NCBI RefSeq assembly: GCF_030530965.1
Contig: NZ_JAUMTY010000045.1
Span: 1-18,631, forward strand
DNA length: 18,631 bases
Origin: Corynebacterium sp.
Lineage (GTDB): Bacteria > Actinomycetota > Actinomycetes > Mycobacteriales > Mycobacteriaceae
Direction of reading: 5' to 3'
Shown here in pieces: positions 1 through 6,457 of this stretch. Under the pieces are notes generated by a model. It was not told the origin of the DNA, searched no databases, and saw only the letters and a list, made by a program, of their open reading frames with translations. A program made the translations under genes and the position numbers. Every line of letters starts with the position of its first letter. Position 1 is the stretch's first letter.

Positions 1-54
1 TAGCGCGACTCGTTCGCATCGAGTAGGTCAGGGGTTCGATTCCCCTATGCTCCA
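1..54 (+). tRNA. tRNA-Ala(CGC), 3' part, cut by the window edge
   Basis: A perfect anticodon arm lies at 8-24 (ACTCG/CGAGT, loop TTCGCAT), giving anticodon CGC at 15-17, which reads GCG (Ala). A five-base variable loop (AGGTC) follows, then a T-arm AGGGG-TTCGATT-CCCCT at 30-46, then the acceptor strand ATGCTCC with discriminator A at 54. T at the position 70 equivalent predicts the G3:U70 pair that identifies alanine tRNAs, and the end GCTCCA is typical of tRNA-Ala. CCA is not encoded (CAA follows). The 5' acceptor strand and most of the D-arm lie outside the window, so the identity rests on the anticodon and the acceptor 3' strand. Confidence 0.9.
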
Positions 55-66
55 CAAACATTGTTT

Positions 67-94
67 TCCCTGGTCACGATTGACCAGGGATTTT
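67..94 (+). terminator. Rho-independent terminator of the tRNA
   Basis: A perfect 10-bp stem, TCCCTGGTCA (67-76) with TGACCAGGGA (81-90), has a CGAT loop and is followed by TTTT. It starts 13 nt after the tRNA. A short T-run also sits on the other side (63-66), but the 170-nt gap to the glpR stop makes it mainly the tRNA terminator. Confidence 0.85.
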
Positions 95-264
95 CGCATA
101 TCTGCAGGTGAGGGCACTGATGCTGCCTCATCATCCACTACACAAAGCGAGCTAACTACCCTGCTTCGGCAAGAATATGGCAACGGGGCCAGAGCTAGCA
201 CGTCGGTAGCGCCCATTACGACGCGGACAACGCGGTAGTTCTTGGCCCCGAAAGCAGCGGTTTT

Positions 265-1929
265 TTACCCCACACGACGGATGTGCGTCACGCTTGCGCG
301 CCCATCACCGTCTGTCTCGTAGCGATCGTACTGACGGTCGATGTACTCGCCGTCGTCCTGCATGTCATCCGGTTCCTCAACACCGAAGTAATCAGCAGCG
401 TCCACGTACTCCAGCTCAGCCAACTCCGGATCGGTGTCATTCGTTTCAATAACAGTGCCAGCTGGTCGACGTAACCGCGACGACACAGCCCGATCATCAT
501 GATCATCTTCGGCGTTCCGGACACCCATCCGGGCACGCCGCATCCGGCGAAGGCGACGAGCCGCCAGGCGCTGCTCCTCAATGGCCTGCTTCCGCAAGAA
601 CGCGAGGTACACACCGGTAGCGACAGCGCCGACCACCGCGCCGGCCCACATAGCACCACCGAACGCAAAGCCGAGGACCAACAGAACAACCGTCACCGCA
701 GCCAAGCCGAAGAGCACACGCTTACGCTGGGTAAACCGCCGCCGGGCATTTCTCTGGGCGAGCTCCGGGTCATACACACCCCGCCCACGCCGGCGGTCCA
801 CATACGCCCGATCCTCATCCGTCACCGCAATGTCGTCATATTCAGAACGTGCGAGTTCCTCGAGCTCTTCATCTGATAAAGCGTCCAGCCCGTCGTCGAA
901 AAGCATGGTGCTTGAGCGCCGTTGAGCTTCACGACGCTCCTCGCGCTCATCGTCTGATTCATCCGCAAAGTCGTACGCGTGCTCAAATGCCGGGTCGCCA
1001 TCGCGATAATCCACGACGTCCTCCGGGCGATCATAGGCATCCGGGAATTTTTCCCTGTCTTTCGCCACGGCGTCGTCGGACCCGAAGTCGCGGCCATACA
1101 CGATTGAGGTATGGCCTTCGCCGGAGAGCACATCATCAGCCGATTCCTTGTCGACGGAAACCGGGCGACTGCCCCGCCGGGAACCGCGTTCCTGAGACGA
1201 AGCCGCCTCCGCAGATTCCAGCTCGGGAACACCCTGGACTGCTCCCGATGAATCCATAATGACGTCACCATCGACAACGCCCACCGGGACGCTCGATTTC
1301 TCGCCCGATGCCGTTTGATCGTCCTTCGCCTCACCTGTGGCTCCGGAGGCTTCATCCTCGGCGTCGTCGGCGTCGTCAACGAACTCTTCGAACTCGGCAT
1401 CGTCAACTGGTTCTGTCACAACGTCATCGACGTCATCAGCCACAACGGACGAGGCAGCGAACGACTGATCGGAATCCTCAGGCTCCAACTCCCCTACCAC
1501 GACATCTTCGTCGTCACGCGTGCTATCCCCCGCAACATGCTCCCCTGTATGCTCCCCGGCGTGGGCCTCCGAATGAACTTCCCGCACCGACGCATCGTCA
1601 GCGTCGGACTCACCGTGATGCACAGAGTCACCGGCGTACACAGCGTCGCGGTCATCGTACGCGCGGAAGTGGACGTCGTCCTCGTCTAACAAGCGGTACT
1701 CGTCCTCGGCCGGCTCGGTTTCCACATCGGGTGACGCGGACCGACGTCGCACATGCTTCGTTAACCGACCAGAGGACGCCACCGACCCAGACCCGCCACG
1801 GTACAGAACGCGCGTTTCCTTTAACGCCTTCGACGTACGACGCACTGGCCCCTGGTTTCGCAAAAGTAGTGGCGCCAGAACAGCAAGCCACAGCACCACA
1901 ATAAGAACGATCAAGAGGGAACTCGACAC
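265..1929 (-). CDS. glpR: GlpR/SepX-like divisome membrane receptor (554 aa)
   Basis: Predicted membrane receptor of the gephyrin-like division protein Glp (Rv0996 family; related to Streptomyces SepX), expected at septum and poles. Seen: an N-terminal hydrophobic helix at about residues 4-23, then a conserved-looking basic juxtamembrane segment (TSKALKETRVLYRGG, about 32-46). A very long acidic, low-complexity region covers about 65-375, followed by a basic stretch (RRRGRGVYDPE, about 379-389). Two adjacent membrane helices lie at about 405-423 and 425-446, then an Arg-rich segment and an acidic tail. The start is GTG with AAGGAGA 7 nt upstream. It is the last gene of the galU-glp-rimJ-glpR block, 182 nt after rimJ, so it may also have its own promoter. 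Known: in C. glutamicum GlpR binds Glp and links FtsZ with Wag31 (established family knowledge). Inferred: the same role here, from synteny and topology. The acidic loop looks unusually long. Confidence 0.85.
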   Translation of the reverse strand: MSSSLLIVLIVVLWLAVLAPLLLRNQGPVRRTSKALKETRVLYRGGSGSVASSGRLTKHVRRRSASPDVETEPAEDEYRLLDEDDVHFRAYDDRDAVYAGDSVHHGESDADDASVREVHSEAHAGEHTGEHVAGDSTRDDEDVVVGELEPEDSDQSFAASSVVADDVDDVVTEPVDDAEFEEFVDDADDAEDEASGATGEAKDDQTASGEKSSVPVGVVDGDVIMDSSGAVQGVPELESAEAASSQERGSRRGSRPVSVDKESADDVLSGEGHTSIVYGRDFGSDDAVAKDREKFPDAYDRPEDVVDYRDGDPAFEHAYDFADESDDEREERREAQRRSSTMLFDDGLDALSDEELEELARSEYDDIAVTDEDRAYVDRRRGRGVYDPELAQRNARRRFTQRKRVLFGLAAVTVVLLVLGFAFGGAMWAGAVVGAVATGVYLAFLRKQAIEEQRLAARRLRRMRRARMGVRNAEDDHDDRAVSSRLRRPAGTVIETNDTDPELAELEYVDAADYFGVEEPDDMQDDGEYIDRQYDRYETDGDGRASVTHIRRVG

Positions 1930-2054
1930 GTCGGAATCTCCTTAACTGACGTCAGCCGCGGGGAATCGAACACGGACAACGATATTTCTCACTAAAGAGT
2001 AGCCCGTCACACCCGTAACATGCGTGTGCCACGCCCACAGATACGAATACCGAA

Positions 2055-2072
2055 CGAATGCCGGAACATTCG
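2055..2072. promoter_or_regulatory. Short dyad in the rimJ-glpR gap
   Basis: Inverted repeat CGAATG (2055-2060) / CATTCG (2067-2072) with a 6-nt loop, about 40 nt past the rimJ stop on the minus strand. There is no clean U-run, so it is either a weak terminator or an operator for glpR. The remaining 1930-2111 sequence contains the glpR ribosome site and no other clear signal. Confidence 0.3.
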
Positions 2073-2111
2073 CAATCCAACCAGACATCCGACCCAACCA
2101 GGGATCTGTCA

Positions 2112-2837
2112 TTAGCTTTCACGCCTCCCCCGTCCGCTACTCTCTAATCGCGACACCACTCCACCGGGGCACTCCTCCGATGTCAACGCATACAAGAAAT
2201 GATCGCGCCACTGCCCATCAATATTGATGCTGCGGACCAACTCCCCCTCATAATGAAAACCGACGTTCTCCAAAACGCTGATCGACGCGGCATTCTCGGG
2301 CAATACTGTCGCCTCGACCCGATGCACCCCCACGGACATCATCGCGGCATCGACGCCTAAAGCCACGGCGGCTGTTCCCACACCACGCCCCCAGAATGGG
2401 CTCGCAACCCAATAGCCGATCCAGCACGTCGAAAGCGAACCATGCTGAATCCCGCCGATAGTAACCTGACCTGCAAATTTCCCGTCACACTCTACAGCGA
2501 ACGGAACCGACGCACCCCGCGCCGCAGACTCATACAACGAATCCACTACCGACAACCAGGAGGGCACCGTGTGCACCTCATCCCACGAATCGGTCGCCGT
2601 CGGTTCAACCGCCCGCAACGTGGATTCGTCATCGCGACGGAGACGCGCCCATTCGGGCCCATCGTCCTTCACGACGGGACGAAGCCTCACCGCACCGCCC
2701 GGCACGTGAAGTACCTGCGTTTCTTCCGGCCAGCCAGGATGCGCATTGCTCGGCTTCACGCCATAGCGTCGATACAGATCGCGGCCCTTCACGGACCCCA
2801 CACCGACGCGATCCAACAGACGAGTCAAAACCCCCAT
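2112..2837 (-). CDS. rimJ: RimJ-type GNAT N-acetyltransferase (241 aa)
   Basis: GNAT-fold acetyltransferase of the RimJ/RimL type, which transfers acetyl from acetyl-CoA to protein N-termini or small amines. Seen: N-terminal segment of about 45 residues (LLDRVGVGSVKGRDLYRRYGVKP), then the GNAT core from about residue 50 (VRLRPVVKDDGPEWARLR). The acetyl-CoA loop region is WGRGVGTAAVALGVDAA at about 149-165, and the late GNAT motif ENAASISVLENVGFHYEGE at about 181-199, both typical of the RimJ branch. The gene sits 15 nt after the glp stop and before glpR, the same order as Rv0993-Rv0996, so it is co-transcribed with the Glp system. Its substrate is unknown. A division-related target such as Glp or GlpR is only a guess from position; a ribosomal S5 target is the name-based default and is not shown either. 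Confidence 0.85.
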   Translation of the reverse strand: MGVLTRLLDRVGVGSVKGRDLYRRYGVKPSNAHPGWPEETQVLHVPGGAVRLRPVVKDDGPEWARLRRDDESTLRAVEPTATDSWDEVHTVPSWLSVVDSLYESAARGASVPFAVECDGKFAGQVTIGGIQHGSLSTCWIGYWVASPFWGRGVGTAAVALGVDAAMMSVGVHRVEATVLPENAASISVLENVGFHYEGELVRSINIDGQWRDHFLYALTSEECPGGVVSRLESSGRGRRES

Positions 2838-2852
2838 GACAGCCCCTGCTAC

Positions 2853-4187
2853 TTACGCGCGATTCGACAAGAACAAGACATCAACAACATCACCCGGCGC
2901 GATCCCCACCACGTCCTCAGGCACGTGGATAAGGCAGTTCGCCTCAGCAAAGCTTCCCAACAGGTGCTGCGGGGCGCCAGCGGACGCACCGAGGGGATCT
3001 ACCAAGTACTCGTCGGTGCCACGGTCGCGCATCAACTGGCCGCGGATAAAACCACGCCGTCCCGGCATCGAACTCACACCGTGCAACGCCCTGGCCTGGA
3101 TAATCCGACGCCGGCCACCGCGTCGTCCAGCTTCATATTGAATGAGCGGGCGGATCATCGTCTCGAAGATAATCAATGAGCCGACGGGGTTCGACGGCAA
3201 TAGGAACGTCGGCACTTTATTGGGGCCTAGAAGGCCGAAGCCTTGGGTCGAACCTGGGTGCATTGCGACGCGGGTGTACTCGATGTCGCCTAAATTGCTG
3301 ACGATGTCGCGCATCCGGCGTGCCGCAGATCCCCCTACAGCACCTGCGATAACGATGATTTCGCTGCGGAGGATCTGCCCCTCCATGATCTCCTGAAGCC
3401 GGCGTGGTTCACCCGCGATCACACCGACCCTGTGGGCATCTGCTCCCGCCTCTTCCGCAGCAGCCGCCAGCGAATACGAATTCACGTCGAAAACCTGACC
3501 ACGGCCGGGCGTCCGGTCCGAATCAATCAGCTCTTGACCGATCGACATCACAGCGACCCGCGGCCGTGGATATACGAGAACCTTCGACCGCCCCACCGCA
3601 GCTAAAAGGCCAATATGCGCTGGGCCAATAACGGTCCCCTCGCTGACAATAACGTCGCCCTCAAGGACGTCGGTGCCAGCACGATGAATAAAATCGCCCG
3701 ACTTCACAGGAAACAGAGGCCGGATACGTCGGCCATGACGCTCCACCCATGCTTCGGGAATAATCGCGTCAGAGAGCGTCGGTACGGGCGCACCAGTTTC
3801 TACCCGGACTGCCTGATTGGGCTGCAACCGCAGCGGCCTGTGCGAACCCGCGCCCACATCACCGACGACGGGCAGCTCGGCAAGTTTCCGATGCTCGCGG
3901 TCACTACGGCGATCTGGCTCGTAATCCTCATCAGGCAACGGCTCAGGTGGGCGTTGATCCTCGGGACGATCATCCGCGGGGGCACCTTTTGCGTCACGCG
4001 GTACAAGGTCGACAGCGCGAACGGCGTACCCATCGATGGCAGCTTGATTGAAACCTGGAACCTGCCGGTCACCACGGACTTCTTCAGCGCTACGCAACCC
4101 CAGCGAATCCGAAATAGCCACACGAACGGGCTCCGGAGTTACGGCAGCGTCCGCGATAATCGCAAGCTGCTCTTCCACTGAGCGCAC
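2853..4187 (-). CDS. glp: Glp: MoeA/gephyrin-E-domain-like divisome protein (444 aa)
   Basis: Homologue of molybdopterin molybdotransferase MoeA, most likely the corynebacterial Glp scaffold that binds FtsZ and GlpR (MoeA1 family). Seen: N-domain signature PGFNQAAIDGYAVRAVD (44-60), VETGAPVP (129-136), GTDVLEGDVI (171-180), PRVAVMSIGQELID (209-222), GQVFDVNSYSLAAA (230-243), and a C-terminal domain IV (about 360-444). The usual catalytic-loop signature GG-S-GD-D has become AGAVGGSAARR (281-291); MKPGKP has become MHPGST (309-314), and GLPGNP has become LLPSNP (329-334). A charged Pro/Asp-rich insert spans about 63-105. The start is GTG with GAAAGGA upstream. Inference: poor or no molybdenum insertion activity, with a structural role retained. 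It lies 86 nt after galU and 15 nt before rimJ. Many annotation pipelines would call it moeA. Confidence 0.88.
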   Translation of the reverse strand: MRSVEEQLAIIADAAVTPEPVRVAISDSLGLRSAEEVRGDRQVPGFNQAAIDGYAVRAVDLVPRDAKGAPADDRPEDQRPPEPLPDEDYEPDRRSDREHRKLAELPVVGDVGAGSHRPLRLQPNQAVRVETGAPVPTLSDAIIPEAWVERHGRRIRPLFPVKSGDFIHRAGTDVLEGDVIVSEGTVIGPAHIGLLAAVGRSKVLVYPRPRVAVMSIGQELIDSDRTPGRGQVFDVNSYSLAAAAEEAGADAHRVGVIAGEPRRLQEIMEGQILRSEIIVIAGAVGGSAARRMRDIVSNLGDIEYTRVAMHPGSTQGFGLLGPNKVPTFLLPSNPVGSLIIFETMIRPLIQYEAGRRGGRRRIIQARALHGVSSMPGRRGFIRGQLMRDRGTDEYLVDPLGASAGAPQHLLGSFAEANCLIHVPEDVVGIAPGDVVDVLFLSNRA

Positions 4188-4200
4188 GTTACGTCCTTTC

Positions 4201-4258
4201 GCCCGGGTAACACAGCAGCATATGCTGCCTACTGACTCTACCCCGGGTGAGACCGGGG
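4201..4258 (-). promoter_or_regulatory. Nested stem-loops in the galU-glp leader
   Basis: Three pairings fit in under 60 nt just before glp: a perfect 14-bp palindrome GCAGCATATGCTGC (4215-4228); a stem CCCCGG (4241-4246) / CCGGGG (4253-4258) with a 6-nt loop; and an enclosing pairing GCCCGGGTA (4201-4209) with TACCCCGGG (4239-4247). The last overlaps the second stem, so those two exclude each other, and it reaches within a few bases of the glp ribosome site (AAAGGA at 4194-4199). No U-run follows any stem, so a translation switch or processing site is as likely as termination. Confidence 0.5.
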
Positions 4259-4273
4259 CATATCACATTAAGG

Positions 4274-5197
4274 CTAGCTGTCCTGGGCCAACCTTTCCGT
4301 CATATACGCCCTCAGCGAGTCGCCATACTCGGGATCCTTCAGGCCGAAGTCAACACAGGCCTTGATGAACCCACCCGGGTTGCCCAAATCGTGGCGAGGG
4401 CCACGGTGAACCACCACATGCACGGGGTGATCCGACTTGATGAGCAGCTCAATGGCATCTGTGAGCTGCAGCTCGCCACCCTTACCGGGCTCGATCTTAC
4501 CCAGCGCCTTGAAAATATCGCGATCCAACAGGTAACGGCCGGTTGCCGCCAGCGTCGAGGGCGCGTCTTCCGGGTCAGGCTTTTCCACCATGCCGGATAC
4601 GGCGTAGACATCGTCATCGGGTTGGCCGCTGACCTCAAAGACTCCGTAGTCAGAGGTTGCTTCCTTATCGACGTCCACCGCGCAGAGCACAGATCCGCCG
4701 TATTTCGCGCGGACCTCGAGCATCTTGTTCATGACACCATAGGGCATGACGAGGTCATCGGGAAGCATGACGGCCACGACGTCTTCGTCGGGATCAAGAA
4801 CTTCTTCAGCCTGAGCGACGGCATGACCAAGCCCTAAGGGGCGCTCCTGAGTGACCGAAACGGCGTCGATAAGTTCGGTCGAGTGCTGCACCTTCTGCAG
4901 CCGATCCTCTTTGCCACGCTTCTTGAGCGTCTCTTCCAGGAGATCGTCATGGTCGAAATGCTTCATCAGCCCCGACTTGCGCGGCGAGGTAACGATAGCC
5001 AAGCGAGAAGCACCGGCCTCGCGGGCTTCCTCCGCAATGAGCTCGATACCGGGCCGGTCAACAACCGGAAGAAGCTCTTTGGGTACGGTCTTCGTCGCCG
5101 GAAGGAAACGGGTACCCAAACCAGCGGCTGGCACGATGACTGTACGCAACGCAGCCTGACCATTTCCGCCATTATTATCTTTGTTCATAGGAGCCAT
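4274..5197 (-). CDS. galU: UTP-glucose-1-phosphate uridylyltransferase
   Basis: Makes UDP-glucose from UTP and glucose 1-phosphate in the cytoplasm, feeding trehalose, galactan and other envelope glycans. Seen: the nucleotide-binding signature GLGTRFLPATKTVPKELLPV near the N-terminus, PGIELIAEEA, PLGLGHAV, VVAVMLPDDLV, the Y-G-F/V substrate loop (SDYGVFEV), GMVEKP, LAATGRYLLDRDIF, GKGGELQLTDAI and HDLGNPGGFIKACVDFGL, all in the order of bacterial GalU. Length is about 307 aa, normal for the family. Start choice: an upstream in-frame TTG (5209) gives four extra residues, while ATG at 5197 or 5188 is preferred. No convincing ribosome site precedes any of them, and homology only begins about 18 residues in. 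First gene of the galU-glp-rimJ-glpR block; divergent from fthC. Confidence 0.95.
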   Translation of the reverse strand: MAPMNKDNNGGNGQAALRTVIVPAAGLGTRFLPATKTVPKELLPVVDRPGIELIAEEAREAGASRLAIVTSPRKSGLMKHFDHDDLLEETLKKRGKEDRLQKVQHSTELIDAVSVTQERPLGLGHAVAQAEEVLDPDEDVVAVMLPDDLVMPYGVMNKMLEVRAKYGGSVLCAVDVDKEATSDYGVFEVSGQPDDDVYAVSGMVEKPDPEDAPSTLAATGRYLLDRDIFKALGKIEPGKGGELQLTDAIELLIKSDHPVHVVVHRGPRHDLGNPGGFIKACVDFGLKDPEYGDSLRAYMTERLAQDS

Positions 5198-5234
5198 GCT
5201 AACCGACAACCGACGCAGAATCCGCTTTCCGAGC

Positions 5235-5248
5235 TAGGAATTTTCCTA
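5235..5248. promoter_or_regulatory. 14-bp dyad in the galU-fthC divergent region
   Basis: TAGGAA (5235-5240) and TTCCTA (5243-5248) form an inverted repeat with a two-base centre, about 40 nt upstream of galU. Its position between divergent genes suits an operator, but the regulator is not recognised. The rest of 5210-5390 shows no clear motif. Confidence 0.35.
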
Positions 5249-5396
5249 CGGATTACTGATAAAACCGTAAAATGGTCTGTCTTGGTGCCGAAGTCCTTAT
5301 GAAAATCCCTTGTGACATCGTGGTTGATGGGGTGGTTGGCGACGTGGTGTTGGATCCCTCCGCCGGTTTTGTTGATTAGCGCCACAACCGCTTTGT

Positions 5397-5402
5397 TACG
5401 CT
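5397..5402 (+). promoter_or_regulatory. Candidate -10 element; leaderless fthC mRNA
   Basis: TACGCT fits the actinobacterial -10 pattern TANNNT and ends 6 nt before the A of the fthC ATG, so transcription would start at or next to the start codon. No Shine-Dalgarno sequence precedes fthC, which agrees with a leaderless message. A weak -35 (TTGATT, 5372-5377) sits 19 nt upstream. Confidence 0.45.
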
Positions 5403-5408
5403 GAATTC

Positions 5409-6107
5409 ATGCAGGAGAGCGACGGCCCATCCGGGGGCGATTCGGCGGGAAACTCGATCGCTGAGCATAAGAAGGCCTACCGAAGTCGAATCCGGCGTAT
5501 GCGTCGAGAGTTGTCCGACGCGACGCTCAGGGCCTGGGACGAACAGCTCGTGACTCAGCTCATAACGGCCATTGATGAGATCGCCGCTACATTGCAGCGA
5601 ACAAACGACGAGCCGCTGGTTATTGCGACATACCTACCTGTCGCCGATGAGCCAGGCGCGCATACGCCCGGCGGTTTTATCCCGTCGCTACTTTCTGCGC
5701 TGGACGAGCGAATTCCCTCCCAAATCGTCATTCCGCGTGTCGAAGACAAGCGGCAACTCTCGTGGCACCCATGGTCACCGGATAACCTCGTCACCACCTC
5801 GTTCGGTATTCGCGAGCCAGATGAGCGATCGACCCCGATCCCCTTCGACACCGTCGGCCTCGCTATCGTTCCAGCGCTTGCGTATGACGTCGCTGGGTAC
5901 CGGCTTGGACAGGGCGGCGGATACTACGACTGCGCACTCGCTGCCCGACGGTCGTCTCGGCAATCGTCCGGACAATCATCGACGTTCCACACCATCGGCC
6001 TGGTTCACCCCCACGAAATCCTGCCGGCTGTTCCCCACGATGACTGGGACGTTCAGCTCACAACAGTGATCACGACTCTGGGACGACATCGCTTCCCTGG
6101 CAGCTAA
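5409..6107 (+). CDS. fthC: 5-formyltetrahydrofolate cyclo-ligase (232 aa)
   Basis: Converts 5-formyl-THF to 5,10-methenyl-THF with ATP, recycling folate for one-carbon reactions including the PurN and PurH steps encoded at the other end of the window. Seen: N-terminal helix KKAYRSRIRRMRRELS (21-36), the central FGIREPD motif (132-138), LAIVPALAYD (151-160) and the diagnostic glycine/tyrosine loop GYRLGQGGGYYD (163-174), near the end HPHEILPAVPHDDWDV (200-215). Length is slightly above the usual 180-200 because of a Ser/Gly-rich N-terminal extension of about 18 residues and a Ser/Gln-rich insert (181-192). It diverges from galU across a 211-nt gap. The start lacks a ribosome site and is probably leaderless. 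Confidence 0.93.
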   Translation: MQESDGPSGGDSAGNSIAEHKKAYRSRIRRMRRELSDATLRAWDEQLVTQLITAIDEIAATLQRTNDEPLVIATYLPVADEPGAHTPGGFIPSLLSALDERIPSQIVIPRVEDKRQLSWHPWSPDNLVTTSFGIREPDERSTPIPFDTVGLAIVPALAYDVAGYRLGQGGGYYDCALAARRSSRQSSGQSSTFHTIGLVHPHEILPAVPHDDWDVQLTTVITTLGRHRFPGS

Positions 6108-6172
6108 ACACCGGGCGCACAAACATCAGGCGCAAACATCAGTGGGAACCCTACCGGTAGTCTCGCGTCGGT

Positions 6173-6418
6173 ATGAGAATGCGATCCTTGTTCTCCGGTC
6201 ATGATGCAGACTCCGCCCGTTATTCGCTAAAGTCGTGGCACACTCGCCGTCACCCCGAGCCCCACCCGAGGCCGTTAAAGGGTATTCGACTACGGTTGGT
6301 GTACTTCATCTCTGATATCTCTCGCCCCAACTGGCGCCGCACGCGACGCTTACAGCAAATTTGTAGAACGCTTTTTATTGTTCTCACAATGGCCATAATT
6401 ATTCAGGTAATAATATGA
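6173..6418 (+). pseudogene. Truncated membrane ORF, probable remnant of a SAF-domain gene (81 aa)
   Basis: Seen: a basic N-terminus, the segment SRPNWRRTRRLQQICRTL at about 50-67, and one hydrophobic helix at about 67-81, where the reading frame ends at TGA. Actinobacterial SAF-domain (CpaB-like) proteins commonly begin with a short RPGW-type basic motif followed by a single membrane helix and then a periplasmic SAF domain. In C. glutamicum such a gene (cg1002, from memory) lies between fthC and mscL. Here only 39 nt separate the stop from mscL, so the SAF domain is missing. Inference: a decayed gene of which only the N-terminal anchor is left. Alternatives: a functional small membrane protein, or chance coding. 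There is no clear ribosome site at the ATG, and base composition falls sharply toward AT over its last 70 nt. Confidence 0.5.
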
Positions 6419-6429
6419 ACCTTTGCCGT

Positions 6430-6453
6430 ATGGGTAACCCATTTCTGAGGAGG
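6430..6453 (+). promoter_or_regulatory. Dyad and strong Shine-Dalgarno before mscL
   Basis: An inverted repeat ATGGGT (6430-6435) / ACCCAT (6437-6442) is followed by AGGAGG (6448-6453), placed 4 nt before the mscL ATG. The ribosome site is among the strongest in the window and fixes the mscL start. Confidence 0.5.
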
Positions 6454-6457
6454 AATA

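Noticed and set aside
185..249. GGGGCCA...TGGCCCC repeat as glpR terminator
   Set aside because: The arms are only about 7 bp with more than 45 nt between them and no T-run at the right distance.
1308..1904. Plus-strand open frame opposite glpR (198 codons)
   Set aside because: Arg/Pro/Thr-rich shadow of the acidic glpR loop; open only because Asp/Glu codons read backward avoid stops.
2442..3179. Long plus-strand open frame (245 codons) opposite rimJ and glp
   Set aside because: It lies antisense across two clearly conserved genes, is rich in Arg/His/Pro as expected from a GC-rich reverse frame, and has no recognisable motif or ribosome site.
4247..4837. Plus-strand open frame opposite galU (196 codons)
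   Set aside because: Entirely antisense to a highly conserved gene and without family similarity.
6112..6141. Short tandem repeat (GGCGCA-AAACATCA twice) after fthC
   Set aside because: Only two imperfect copies of about 14 nt with no neighbouring structure; not evidence of a CRISPR array or mobile element.
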